In this document: positions 14,399-26,201 of the stretch, piece by piece | Layout of the letters: each line of letters opens with the position of its first letter | How positions within the stretch are numbered: position 1 is the stretch's first letter | Assembly: GCF_009909205.1 (NCBI RefSeq) | Contig: NZ_JAAAPN010000002.1 | Coordinates: 62,001-126,000 of the forward strand | DNA: 64,000 nt | Source: Aquabacterium fontiphilum | Lineage (GTDB): Bacteria; Pseudomonadota; Gammaproteobacteria; Burkholderiales; Burkholderiaceae_C | Direction: 5' to 3' | The notes under the pieces: model-generated | The model's database searches: none | What the model saw: only the letters and a program-made list of their open reading frames with translations | What the model was told of the DNA's origin: nothing | Made by a program: the position numbers and the translations under genes

Positions 14399-14656
14399 AT
14401 TGTAGGCGGTTCGCGCCGCCGCTGTCGGGCCATGTCGTGAATGTGGGGATGGGGTGGGGCGTTTCAAGCCCCTGGGGTTTGCCCTTTTGATCTCGCGCAA
14501 AGTGACTTCATTCGTGTCCAGACGGCATCGGCGCCGATTCCTTGGTGTCGTCGCCCCGACCCGGCTGGCGGTTTCGCGCTCCTAGTCTTGAGCCCATGGT
14601 GTGCGCCACCCCCCCCCGACTGTCATCACCGGCGCACCCCTTCAAGGAGATCAACA

Positions 14657-15835
14657 ATGTCCAAGTACCTCAAAGGTTGGTTGATGCCCGCACTGGGTGT
14701 GGGCTTCCTGCTCATGCTCGTCAAGGGCGGCTGGTGGATGTGGGCGCCGTTCCTGGCGGCCATCGTGTTCTTCATCGGGGCCGACCGCTGGTTGCCACGC
14801 GACGAATCGGAGCCGCCGCGCACGCAAATCACCTTGCTGCTCAACCTGCCGCTCTACCTGATGCTGCCCATGCTGGCGCTGTTGAACTTCACCGTGCTGT
14901 GGATGTTCGGCTCAGGCGACCTCTTCGGCTACGGCGCCTGGGTGAAAGACACTGTGGGCATCGATCTGTTTGCGGGTCGCGAAGCGACGACGCACTGGTT
15001 TCAGTGGGCCGGTTGCGTCGTCACCGTGGGGCTGATGAATGCCGTGGGTGGCACGGTCACCGGGCATGAACTGACTCACCGCACGGCGCATCCGTTCGAC
15101 CTGTTCATGGGCCGCTGGATGCTGGCCTTTACCTGTGACACGTCGTTTGCGATCGAACACGTCTACGGCCACCACGTCAACGTGGGCACGCCGGTTGACC
15201 CGGCCACGGCCCGTCGCGGCGAGAGCTTCTACAAGTTCACCGTGCGCTCGACGATCATGAGCTTTGTGCACGCCTTCCAGCTGGAACGCGCCCGTCTCAA
15301 GAAGCTGGGCAAGTCGGTGTGGAACCCGTTCGCCAGCCCCTTTCTGCGCGGCAACATCGAGAACATCGCGATGTTCGTGGCGGCCTACCTGATCGCCGGT
15401 TGGCCGGGCGTGGGCTTGTGGGCGGCGATTGCCTTCGTGGGCAAGCAGTACCTCGAGATCACCAATTACTTCGAGCACTATGGTCTGGTGCGAGTGCCGG
15501 GCCAGCCCGTGCAGCCGCGCCACTCCTGGAACTCGAATCACTGGGCCAGCACGAACGTGCTGTTCAGCCTGGCGCGCCATTCGCATCACCATGCCGAAGG
15601 CGAGGCACCTTACTGGACGCTGTATGCCTATCCCACCGCGCCCATGCTGCCCCAGGGCTACCTCTCGATGCTGCTGATCGCGCTGGTGCCGCCCTTGTTC
15701 AAGAAGATCATGACCCCCGCGCTCAATGAGTGGGATGAGCGCCATGCGTCGCCGGCCGAGCGCAAGCTGGCCCAGGAGGCCAGCCGCCAAAGCGGCATGC
15801 GTGGGCTGAAGATCACCCACGCCAAGCTGGCCTGA
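14657..15835 (+). CDS. AlkB/XylM-type membrane diiron hydroxylase
   Basis: A 392-residue integral membrane protein starting after AAGGAG. It carries the histidine boxes of the family: HELTHR, EHVYGHHVNVG and LARHSHHHAEG, plus the NYFEHYGL block typical of alkane and xylene monooxygenases. About six membrane segments are visible. It should insert oxygen into the terminal carbon or methyl group of a hydrocarbon using electrons from a partner. The next gene, 15 bp downstream, encodes a fused ferredoxin reductase, which fits xylene-monooxygenase-like systems better than classical AlkB with rubredoxin. The substrate cannot be read from the sequence. The 258-bp gap before it has a palindrome ATCGGCGCCGAT (14527-14538) and a run of nine C. 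Confidence 0.92.
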   Translation: MSKYLKGWLMPALGVGFLLMLVKGGWWMWAPFLAAIVFFIGADRWLPRDESEPPRTQITLLLNLPLYLMLPMLALLNFTVLWMFGSGDLFGYGAWVKDTVGIDLFAGREATTHWFQWAGCVVTVGLMNAVGGTVTGHELTHRTAHPFDLFMGRWMLAFTCDTSFAIEHVYGHHVNVGTPVDPATARRGESFYKFTVRSTIMSFVHAFQLERARLKKLGKSVWNPFASPFLRGNIENIAMFVAAYLIAGWPGVGLWAAIAFVGKQYLEITNYFEHYGLVRVPGQPVQPRHSWNSNHWASTNVLFSLARHSHHHAEGEAPYWTLYAYPTAPMLPQGYLSMLLIALVPPLFKKIMTPALNEWDERHASPAERKLAQEASRQSGMRGLKITHAKLA

Positions 15836-15850
15836 ACCGGGAGCCAGACC

Positions 15851-16975
15851 GTGTGGGCCAAACTGTTTCGACGCGCACCCGAGGCGCACACGCTGCGCCT
15901 GCAGCCTTCGGGCGAGGCGCTGAGCGTGGGCGCTGACGAGAGCCTGCTGCAGGCTGCGCTGCGCGAGGGCCTGCCCTTTCCGCACAACTGCCGTGTGGGC
16001 GGGTGTGGCGAGTGCAAGTGCCGCCTGGTTTCGGGCAAGGTCAAGGAACTGACCGACAAGAGCTACCTGCTGTCGGCCGAGGAACTGCAGCAGGGCTACA
16101 TCCTGGCGTGCCAGAGCCGGCCCCGGTCGGATGTGGTCGTCGAGGTTGCCTTGCGTGAGGCCGTTGCGGCCCATCCGGTGGTGGAGACGACCGGGCGCAT
16201 CACCGGCCTGCACCGGCTCACGCCCGACATCGTCCACCTCACGCTGACGCTGGTGCAGCCCATGCCGTTCAGCGGCGGGCAGCATGCCGAACTGTCGGTG
16301 CCTTGGGCGGCGGCATCGGACGATGCGGTGCGACGCTACTCGTTTGCCTCGGCACCCGACCTGGCCGATCCGACCCGGGTGGATTTCTTCATCCGCAAGG
16401 TGCCCGGCGGGCGCCTGAGCCCCTGGCTGGTCGACCAGGCCCGTCTGGGTGAGGTGCTGACCGTGCGCGGCCCGCACGGCCAGTTCGGTCTGCGCCCTGG
16501 AGAAGGGCCCATGGTCTGCGTGGCGGGCGGCAGCGGGTTGGCGCCCATCAAGGCGATGCTGGAGCAGGCTGTGGCCGATGGGCAGGCCTCACGCCCGCTG
16601 ACCTTGATTCTGGCGGCCCGCACACAGGCTGACCTGTATGGGCTGGACGCCATCGATGCCATCCGGCGGCAGTGGGGTGGGCGCTTCCGCTTCGTGCCTG
16701 TGTTGTCGGCCGAGCCAGAAGGCAGCGGCTGGGCCGGGCTGCGCGGCATGGTGGCCGACCGGCTTGACGAGATCCTGGGCGAGCGCATCGGCGAACACCA
16801 GGCCTGGCTGTGCGGCCCGCCGCCGATGATCGACGCGTGCGAGGCGGTGTTGCGCCGCGCCGGGGTGCCCGACGCGCGCCTGCACGCCGACCGCTTCCTG
16901 GATGCCTCGCACCAGGCGCAGGCTCAGGTGCAGTCGCAGCCGCATGAGCGCGCCAGCGCCGGGCTGGCGGCCTGA
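15851..16975 (+). CDS. Ferredoxin-NAD(P)H reductase, XylA-like electron donor
   Basis: A 374-residue protein with a GTG start (GGGAG upstream). The N-terminal [2Fe-2S] plant-type ferredoxin domain has CRVGGCGECKC and a later Cys in LACQS. An FAD-binding domain follows (RRYSFAS, about 160) and then an NAD(P)-binding domain (VAGGSGLAPIKAML, about 224; WLCGPPPMIDACE, about 317). It passes electrons from NAD(P)H to an oxygenase. Its place directly behind the hydroxylase marks it as the dedicated donor. It has an unusual Gln/Ala/Ser-rich tail of about 25 residues. Confidence 0.93.
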   Translation: MWAKLFRRAPEAHTLRLQPSGEALSVGADESLLQAALREGLPFPHNCRVGGCGECKCRLVSGKVKELTDKSYLLSAEELQQGYILACQSRPRSDVVVEVALREAVAAHPVVETTGRITGLHRLTPDIVHLTLTLVQPMPFSGGQHAELSVPWAAASDDAVRRYSFASAPDLADPTRVDFFIRKVPGGRLSPWLVDQARLGEVLTVRGPHGQFGLRPGEGPMVCVAGGSGLAPIKAMLEQAVADGQASRPLTLILAARTQADLYGLDAIDAIRRQWGGRFRFVPVLSAEPEGSGWAGLRGMVADRLDEILGERIGEHQAWLCGPPPMIDACEAVLRRAGVPDARLHADRFLDASHQAQAQVQSQPHERASAGLAA

Positions 16976-16991
16976 GGCGAGGGATCCGCGA

Positions 16992-18221
16992 TCAGCTGCG
17001 GTAGTCGGCGTTGATGCTGACGTAGTCGTGTGAGAGGTCGCAGGTCCACACCGTGGTCTGCGCCTCACCACGGCCCAGGTGCACGTGGATCGTGATCTCG
17101 CTTTGCTTCATCACGCGCTGGCCGTCTTCCTCGCGGTAGGAAGGGTTGCGGCCGCCGCGGGTGACGACGTGCACATCGTCCAGGTGCATCTCGATGAGGT
17201 TCTGGTCCAGGTCGTCGATGCCGGCGTAGCCCACGGCCGCGAGGATGCGGCCCAGGTTGGGGTCGGAGGCGAAGAAGGCCGTCTTGACCAGCGGCGAGTG
17301 CGCGATGGCATACGCGGCCAGCGCGCATTCGGCCTCGTCACGGCCGCCTTCGACGGTGATGGTGATGAACTTGGTGGCGCCTTCGCCGTCACGCACGATG
17401 GCCTGGGCCAGCGCCTGTGCGACCTCGATCAGCGCGGCGCGCAGCGTCTGCGCATCGGCCGAGTCCAGCGAGGTGATCTCGGCGTGCTGGGCCTGGCGGG
17501 TGGCGATCAACACAAAGCTGTCGTTGGTCGAGGTGTCGCCGTCAATGGTGATGCGGTTGAACGAGGCGTTGGCGGCCTCGGTCACCAGCGGCTGCAGCAG
17601 CGCGGGGGCGATGTTGGCATCCGTGGCCATGTAGCCCAGCATCGTGGCCATGTTGGGCTTGATCATGCCGGCGCCCTTGCTGATGCCGGTGATGGTCACG
17701 GTCTGACCGCCGATCTGCACCTGCTTGGAGGCGCCCTTGGGCAGGGTGTCGGTGGTCATGATGCCTTCGGCGGCCACAGCCCAGTTGTCGGCCTTCAGGT
17801 CGGCCAGTGCCGCGGGCAGTCCGGCTTCGATGCGGTCGACCGGTAGGGTTTCCATGATCACGCCGGTGGAGAAGGGCAGCACCTGCTCGGGGGCGATCTC
17901 AAGGTGGCGGGCCAGGGCAATGCAGGTCTGGCGGGCGCGGATCAGGCCGTCTTCGCCGGTGCCGGCATTGGCGTTGCCGGTGTTGATCACCAACGCGCGG
18001 ATGTCGGTGTTGGCGGCCAGATGCTGGCGGCACAACTGCACCGGGGCGGCGCAATAGCGGTTTTTCGTGAAGACGCCGGCCACGGCGCTGCCTTCGGCCA
18101 GGGTCACGACCGTCAGGTCGCGGCGGTTGGCCTTGCGCACGCCAGCCATGGCGATGCCCAGCTTGACGCCGGGAACAGGGTGCAGGTCAGCGGGGGAGGG
18201 GGCGGTCAGATTGACGGGCAT
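16992..18221 (-). CDS. argJ: Bifunctional ornithine acetyltransferase / N-acetylglutamate synthase
   Basis: A 409-residue arginine-biosynthesis enzyme that recycles the acetyl group between N-acetylornithine and glutamate. The self-cleavage region [14 protein letters not shown] (about 187-200) is intact, with the nucleophilic threonine in [15 protein letters not shown] and the C-terminal block [15 protein letters not shown] also match ArgJ. It lies downstream of a two-component operon on the same strand with an 84-bp gap. In related genomes argJ follows secA closely; here three signalling genes lie between them. Confidence 0.96.
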   Translation of the reverse strand: MPVNLTAPSPADLHPVPGVKLGIAMAGVRKANRRDLTVVTLAEGSAVAGVFTKNRYCAAPVQLCRQHLAANTDIRALVINTGNANAGTGEDGLIRARQTCIALARHLEIAPEQVLPFSTGVIMETLPVDRIEAGLPAALADLKADNWAVAAEGIMTTDTLPKGASKQVQIGGQTVTITGISKGAGMIKPNMATMLGYMATDANIAPALLQPLVTEAANASFNRITIDGDTSTNDSFVLIATRQAQHAEITSLDSADAQTLRAALIEVAQALAQAIVRDGEGATKFITITVEGGRDEAECALAAYAIAHSPLVKTAFFASDPNLGRILAAVGYAGIDDLDQNLIEMHLDDVHVVTRGGRNPSYREEDGQRVMKQSEITIHVHLGRGEAQTTVWTCDLSHDYVSINADYRS

Positions 18222-18305
18222 GGCAGGCGGGCTCCGGGGGACTCCACAAAAGACGCACGATTGTGCCGCAGTCCGGGCCGGCCACGGCGTGCCCGTCCGC
18301 CAGGC

Positions 18306-19130
18306 TCACATCGCCTTGAAGCGATGGGCATACAGGCGGCTGACCTCGAGTGTGGCGGAGTGGTCTCGCAGGTGCACGCGCATGCGGTGGTCCTGCCGGC
18401 TGACGCGTTCGATGGCCCGCGCATGCACGACCACGCTGCGGTGGATCTGCCAGAACAGCGCGGGGTCGAGCTGGGCCAGCAGGTCGCGCAGCGGGGTGCG
18501 GATCAGCTTGTCCGGTGCCTGCGGGTCGTGCTGAGCGGTGACGACGCGGACGTACTTGTCTGCGGCCTCCAGGTAGAGGATGTCGTCCACCGGGATCAGG
18601 TAGACGGACGACCCGGCTGCAGCCTGCAGGATGCGCAAGGGCGCGGCAGCGGCCTGTGGGGTGGCACGCAGGGCATGCAGGCTCGTGACCAGGGCCTGAT
18701 CGTCTCCGTTCCCTTGCTCCCCGCCCTCGGCATGGTGGGCCAGCTGCGCCAGCCGCTGCTGCAGGCGCAAGCAGGTCATGGCCAGCCGGTCGCGCCGTAC
18801 GGGTTTGAGCACGTAATCGACTGCCGCTCGCTCGAAGGCGGCCACGGCGTGGTGGTCAAACGCCGTCACGAAAACGATCAACGGCAGGGCGCGCTCGGGC
18901 GGCCATGATTCGATCACGCGCTCTGCCGCAGTGAGCCCGTCGAGCACGGGCATGTGGATGTCCAGAAACAGGACGTCGGGCAGCGTTTGCAGTGCGAGCG
19001 CGCAGGCATGCTGGCCGTCGCCCACGGTGTGCGAGACAGTCAGATCGGGCCAGAGCTGGTTGAGCAGGCGGCGCAGGCCCTCGGCCAGCACAGGTTCGTC
19101 TTCGGCGATCAGGGCGCGGGGCGTGGTCAT
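18306..19130 (-). CDS. LytTR-type response regulator (AlgR/LytR family)
   Basis: A 274-residue protein. The receiver domain (about 1-125) has the acidic pair in IAEDEP, the phospho-acceptor Asp in VLFLDIHMPVLDG and the conserved Lys in YVLKPVRRDRL. A LytTR DNA-binding domain follows (about 170-274: ILYLEAADKYVRVVT, FWQIHRSVVVHARAI). It is the cognate partner of the kinase encoded 6 bp upstream. AlgR relatives in beta- and gammaproteobacteria control exopolysaccharide and pili, both encoded in this window, but its targets are not shown here. Confidence 0.93.
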   Translation of the reverse strand: MTTPRALIAEDEPVLAEGLRRLLNQLWPDLTVSHTVGDGQHACALALQTLPDVLFLDIHMPVLDGLTAAERVIESWPPERALPLIVFVTAFDHHAVAAFERAAVDYVLKPVRRDRLAMTCLRLQQRLAQLAHHAEGGEQGNGDDQALVTSLHALRATPQAAAAPLRILQAAAGSSVYLIPVDDILYLEAADKYVRVVTAQHDPQAPDKLIRTPLRDLLAQLDPALFWQIHRSVVVHARAIERVSRQDHRMRVHLRDHSATLEVSRLYAHRFKAM

Positions 19131-19136
19131 GTGTCG

Positions 19137-20312
19137 TCAGGCTGGGTGCAAAGGCGCGGCGGCCTGTAGCGGCAGGCGGAGCGTGGCAAGTGTGTGGTCC
19201 CCGTTTCGGCTCAGGCGCAGCGAGGCCGCAGTGCCATATGCGGTGGTCAGTCGCTCGGCGATGCAGTGCAGGCCAAAGCCGGGTGACGCGTGGGCCGCAT
19301 CCGGGGTGGGTGTGTCGCTGGGGCCCCAGTCCGATCCGCTGTCTCGCACTTCGATCACCAGCATGGCCTCATCACGATGGGCGCGCACGCGCAAGGTCCC
19401 ACCTTGCGGCAGCGGATCCAGGCCATGCTTGATCGCATTCTCGATCAGCGGTTGAACCAGCATGGGAGGCAGGCGCTCGGCATGCAGCGCAGGGTCGACG
19501 TCCATGTCCACCTGCAGTCGCGCGCCCATGCGCACCTGCATCAGCGCCAGATAGTCACGCGCCTGTGCCATCTCCTGTTGCAGGGTGACCTCGCTGGCCT
19601 GGCTTGCATTCAATGTGGCGCGCAGGTAGTCGATCAGGTGCGCCAGCATGTCCTGCGCGGCGGCCGGCTGCGTGTCGATCAGGGCATGGAGGTTGGCCAG
19701 GGTGTTGAACAGCATGTGCGGGTGGAGTTGGGCCTGCAGCCGCTGCAACTGGGCCTGCGCGTGAAGGCGTTGCGTACGCTCGGCGCGAAGCTGCAGCACC
19801 ATGGCCTTGACCCGGATGACGTCCACCAGAAAGATCACCAGCATTGAAAAGCCATGGAAGATCATGCCGATCAGCAGCGAAGCCTGCTGGGTGCGATGAC
19901 CGGGCCAGGCGCCCGTGGCGTTCAGGTACAGCGTCCACAGCCCGTAGGAAAGGGGGGCACTCAGCAGGTAGACGGTCAGGGCCAGCGCCGCCATGAGTGG
20001 CCGGGGCAGCAGCGCGTAGACGCCATCGCGCTCGTGGCGTTGTCGGGCCGCTTCGCTGCGGTGCCAGTGGTGGCGCGCCAGCACGTACCACAGCGGAGCG
20101 GCCATGGTCAGCGTCGCGGCGGCGCCCATCAGATTGGCCGCGAGGTAGTGCACGAACGACAGCGGTGGGGCGCCCGGCAATGGGTTGGCCACCTCCAGTG
20201 CCTTGAAAAAGGTCGCGAACACCAGCGCCCACAAGGGCTGGATGCTGAGCAGGCGGCGCAGGTGCGGCCATAGCAGGACGCGCCAGTGCGGCACATGCGG
20301 TGTCGCGCTCAC
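19137..20312 (-). CDS. LytS/AlgZ-type sensor histidine kinase
   Basis: A 391-residue membrane kinase. The N-terminal half has four or so membrane segments. A His_kinase domain follows with LHPHMLFNTLANL (about 196; the His is the likely phosphorylation site) and an ATP-binding domain with NAIKHGL and GFGLHCIAERL. Its GTG start overlaps the stop of the solute-binding gene (GTGA), and the response regulator follows closely, so the three are one operon. Confidence 0.92.
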   Translation of the reverse strand: MSATPHVPHWRVLLWPHLRRLLSIQPLWALVFATFFKALEVANPLPGAPPLSFVHYLAANLMGAAATLTMAAPLWYVLARHHWHRSEAARQRHERDGVYALLPRPLMAALALTVYLLSAPLSYGLWTLYLNATGAWPGHRTQQASLLIGMIFHGFSMLVIFLVDVIRVKAMVLQLRAERTQRLHAQAQLQRLQAQLHPHMLFNTLANLHALIDTQPAAAQDMLAHLIDYLRATLNASQASEVTLQQEMAQARDYLALMQVRMGARLQVDMDVDPALHAERLPPMLVQPLIENAIKHGLDPLPQGGTLRVRAHRDEAMLVIEVRDSGSDWGPSDTPTPDAAHASPGFGLHCIAERLTTAYGTAASLRLSRNGDHTLATLRLPLQAAAPLHPA

Positions 20313-21370
20313 CAGTCGATCTCGGCACGTGTGGCGCAGTCGGGCGCCTGCGCATGCACGCTGCAGCGCACGCGTTTCATGAAGCGCAGGCCTTGCTTGT
20401 CGTAGAAGCCCCGCTTGCCCAGTTCCACGCGCAGTTGATGCTGCCCGCTCACGAAAGCCACGGCATCTTGTTCGCTCAGGTCCACCCAGGTCTGTGGCGG
20501 GATGTCGGCCTCGGCCTTGCGCACGGCGGTCAGCACGGCATCGCGCTGGTCCAGCCAGTGCCGGCGCGAGTGGGCGCCAAAGCCTTCGGGAAAGCGCTGC
20601 CGCTGGATGACGAGTTGCAAGGTGGTGAAGCCCAGCGGCAGTCGCGAGATGCCACCCTTGGTGCCCACGCCCTTGTCGATCTCCATCGCGCGGAAGGCCA
20701 CAGCCGGCGCGAACAGCACGTCCAGCCCGCCGTTGTTGAACTTGGTCACGAAGTTGCGCAGGTCTGCCGAGACGGGCTGGGCGCCCATCATGTTGATCAA
20801 GTAGGCCTGGACCTTGTCGTGGTCGAAGGCGGGCATGCGGGCGCCGGCAAAGCCGCGCGTGAACAGCGTGCGGTCGCGCACCATGGTGTAGAGGGCCCCC
20901 GTGCTGACGATGCCAGCGATCTCGTGCCCATCCTGGATGTTCAACTTGGCTGCGGCGTCAGCCGCCAGGATCTGGATGGCCTTGTCGATCACGGTGTAGC
21001 TCGCGTCCAGGTCCACACGGCCATCTTTGATGATGGTGGCCGCTCCGCCATGGTCCAGCGCGGCGGTCACCGCGTTGTAGGGGCGTGTGCGCAGTGAGGT
21101 GGCGAGCAGTCCCTGGCACTGTCCCACCTTGAAGTCGTCGGCTGCGATGCGCTCGTCCGTGTAGGCCTTGACGGTGATGTCGGCGCCATGCTTGCGCATC
21201 ACGAGGGCATACGTCCTGGCCGCATCGAAGATCTGGCCGCTGGTGCCCAGTGGGTCCCACACGCACACGGTCTGGGCCGCGTGCGATGTGGCCGAAGCTC
21301 CCAGCGCCCCCAGCGCCAACGCCAGGGACAGGACACGTCGGTGGGCGGCGCGGTGAGGTGTCGGGGGCAT
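20309..21370 (-). CDS. Putative periplasmic solute-binding protein (AdeT/DUF6091-like)
   Basis: A 353-residue exported protein: basic start, hydrophobic helix (VLSLALALGALGAS) and a signal-peptidase site near SHAAQ. The mature part (TVCVWDPLGTSGQIFDAART, then KAYTDERIAADDFKVGQC) resembles the putative solute-binding proteins labelled AdeT or DUF6091; this match is from memory. Start chosen at the inner ATG because the signal peptide then has normal length. Coupling to the kinase suggests that it presents a ligand to the sensor rather than to a transporter; no transporter gene is adjacent. Confidence 0.75.
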   Translation of the reverse strand: MPPTPHRAAHRRVLSLALALGALGASATSHAAQTVCVWDPLGTSGQIFDAARTYALVMRKHGADITVKAYTDERIAADDFKVGQCQGLLATSLRTRPYNAVTAALDHGGAATIIKDGRVDLDASYTVIDKAIQILAADAAAKLNIQDGHEIAGIVSTGALYTMVRDRTLFTRGFAGARMPAFDHDKVQAYLINMMGAQPVSADLRNFVTKFNNGGLDVLFAPAVAFRAMEIDKGVGTKGGISRLPLGFTTLQLVIQRQRFPEGFGAHSRRHWLDQRDAVLTAVRKAEADIPPQTWVDLSEQDAVAFVSGQHQLRVELGKRGFYDKQGLRFMKRVRCSVHAQAPDCATRAEIDW

Positions 21371-21499
21371 GGCGGGATCCTGATGTGATGGGTATGAGGC
21401 CATCGAATCTAGCGGGAAGGATGTGGGTTGACCACAGGCTTGCGATCAATGGTCGGCTGGTGTCGCCAACCGACCCAGGTTGGCGCTGAATGCGCGGCG

Positions 21500-21533
21500 A
21501 AAAAAAAGAGAACCCGGACGGGTTCTCTTTCTG
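21500..21533 (-). terminator. Intrinsic terminator downstream of secA
   Basis: On the minus strand the stem AGAGAACCCG / CGGGTTCTCT with a very short loop is followed by seven T. It lies about 60 bp after the secA stop and before the solute-binding protein operon, so it separates the two transcription units. Confidence 0.88.
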
Positions 21534-21594
21534 GCGCAGATGCCGCACATGGCGCACATGCTGCGATGGCTGTGGTCATCACGCCATCAGCGCA

Positions 21595-24339
<2,745 letters not shown>

Positions 24340-24495
24340 GAAAAATGGATCCGCAAGGTGCGCGGCGCGCCATGCGCCACACCGGCCTCCGAAAGGGGAG
24401 GACCAAAGCCAAAAAGTGTAGCACCGGGGTGTGGCCCTCTCGTGTCGCCCGGTCAAGGGGCTTCACGGGGGTTTTCCACGTCGGACTGTCCGGTT

Positions 24496-25254
24496 TCACC
24501 GGGCCCGGCCGAGCAGGCACACCGCGGCCATGACGACCACCACCAGGGCGCCGGAGGGCAGATCCAGCATGGCCGACAGCGCCAACCCACACAGATAGGC
24601 CAGCGCACCCAGGCCAAATCCGTGTGCCAGGCGCCGGGGCGTCGTGGGCACCCGCTGCACGGCCAGCGCGGGCAGGATCAGGCTAGAGAACACCAGATAC
24701 ACCCCCACCAGCTGCACCGAGGCCGTCACCGCCAGCGCAAACAGCACATAAAAGCCTGCGCCGGCCCAGCGCGGTGGCATGCGCCACCACGCCAGCAGCA
24801 GCGCGGCCGTCAGCGCGGCCATGGCCCAGAGCTGGTCTGGCGTGACCCACAGGATCTGCCCGACCAGCAGGTCTTTCAGGTGCTCGCCCCCGTGCGGGTT
24901 GCCCGCCAGCAGCAGAATGGCCACGCAAGAGGTGACGACGAAGAGGGCGCCGATCAGCGCCTCTTGCGATTGCGGCCAGCGGCGCTCCAGCCAGTGCAGC
25001 AGCGCCGCGCCGGCCAGCGCAGCCGAGCCCGCGCAGACCTGTACTTCCCAGCCGTGGGGCTCGAAGCCGGCCAGTCCGGCGACCAGCACCCCCAGCCCTG
25101 CGATCTGGGCCACCGCCAGGTCGATGAAGACAATGCCCTTGCGCAGCACCTGCAGCCCGAGTGGCACGTGGGTGGCGAGCACCAGCAGCCCGGCCACCAG
25201 GGCCGGGCCGACGATGCTCCAGTCGACGGGGTGCCAGTGCAACGCCTCGGTCAC
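24496..25254 (-). CDS. Metal (zinc-type) ABC transporter permease
   Basis: A 252-residue membrane protein of the ABC-3 (ZnuB/MntB) family with about eight membrane segments. The family pattern is seen in [21 protein letters not shown] and LVGVYLVFSSLILPALAVQR. The start overlaps the stop of the binding-protein gene. A working importer also needs an ATPase such as ZnuC, and none is encoded nearby, so it must borrow one from elsewhere in the genome or be non-functional. Confidence 0.88.
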   Translation of the reverse strand: MTEALHWHPVDWSIVGPALVAGLLVLATHVPLGLQVLRKGIVFIDLAVAQIAGLGVLVAGLAGFEPHGWEVQVCAGSAALAGAALLHWLERRWPQSQEALIGALFVVTSCVAILLLAGNPHGGEHLKDLLVGQILWVTPDQLWAMAALTAALLLAWWRMPPRWAGAGFYVLFALAVTASVQLVGVYLVFSSLILPALAVQRVPTTPRRLAHGFGLGALAYLCGLALSAMLDLPSGALVVVVMAAVCLLGRAR

Positions 25255-26201
25255 TGCAGCGCTTTCAGCAGCCGGGCCACCGTGTCGTCAAACAACGTGA
25301 ACAGGTTGGTCGCCTGCTCGTTGCCCCCCACGGTGTAAGGCAGCACCACAACGGGCAACTGCGTGCGCTGCGCCAGCCACTGTGCACTGCGCCCGTCGTT
25401 GTACGCTGCCCGGATCACCATGCGGGCCGGGCTGGCCTCCAGCTGTCTGACCACCGACGACAAATGCGCGCTGCTGGGCTCGACCCCGGGCTTGGGCTCG
25501 AGCGCCGCCACCTGCCGCAGCCCCAGCCAGGCCTCCAGGTACGGAAAGCCTTTGTGCTGCACGACCACCGGCGTGCCGCGCAGCGGGGCGGCCTGCTGTG
25601 TCCACCGTGCGGTGGCCTGGCCCCAGCGCTGCAGAAAGTCTGCGCCGCGCTGCTGGTAATGCGCGGCTTGCTGCGGGTCCACCGCGGCAAGCTGGCGCAC
25701 CAGGGCCTGGGCCACGCGCTCGATGTTGCGCGGGTCGGTCTGGATGTGCGGGTTGCCAGCTGCGTGCACGTCGCCGTGCGCCCGGTCCACCTGCGCAGGC
25801 ACCTCGCGCATGGGCACGTGGTCGGCCGCCATGAAATGCCCCGGTCGACCGGGCTGGATGCGCGGGTTGCCCGCCTGCTGCAGCAGGATGGGCAGCCAGC
25901 CGGCTTCCAGTTCGGCGCCAGTGCACACCAGCAGGTCGGCACGGCGGGCCGCCGCGATCAGGCTGGGCCGCGCCTCGATGCGGTGCGGATCCTGCAGCGC
26001 ATTCGTGGCCCGGTAGACCTTGGCCTGATCGCCGGCCAGCTCGCTGACCAGCGCCGCCCATTCCGGCTCGCACGCGAAGACCTCGATGGCGGCGTGGGCG
26101 GCGGGTGCCATGCTGAGTGCGAGCGTGGCCCCTGCAAGCCGCGCAAGCCGCGCAGGCCACGCGATGCCGCGGCGCGGCAGGTGATCAGAACGCGTGCGCA
26201 C
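25251..26201 (-). CDS. Metal-binding periplasmic protein, ZnuA-like
   Basis: A 316-residue cluster A-I binding protein with a signal peptide ending near AAHAAIEV. Candidate metal ligands are His in LQDPHRIEARPS, AAGNPHIQTDP and VVQHKGFPYLEAWL, and an acidic residue in the C-terminal domain, as in ZnuA. It lacks the long His-rich loop of many ZnuA proteins. The GTG start lies within the end of the upstream outer-membrane gene, so the two are coupled. Zinc is the likely ligand, although manganese is possible. Confidence 0.85.
   Translation of the reverse strand: MRTRSDHLPRRGIAWPARLARLAGATLALSMAPAAHAAIEVFACEPEWAALVSELAGDQAKVYRATNALQDPHRIEARPSLIAAARRADLLVCTGAELEAGWLPILLQQAGNPRIQPGRPGHFMAADHVPMREVPAQVDRAHGDVHAAGNPHIQTDPRNIERVAQALVRQLAAVDPQQAAHYQQRGADFLQRWGQATARWTQQAAPLRGTPVVVQHKGFPYLEAWLGLRQVAALEPKPGVEPSSAHLSSVVRQLEASPARMVIRAAYNDGRSAQWLAQRTQLPVVVLPYTVGGNEQATNLFTLFDDTVARLLKALQ

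Noticed and set aside
14391-14406. TACAAT-like -10 box next to the tmRNA 5' end
   Set aside because: It directly abuts the mature 5' end, so transcription would start inside the RNA; position is not plausible for a promoter.
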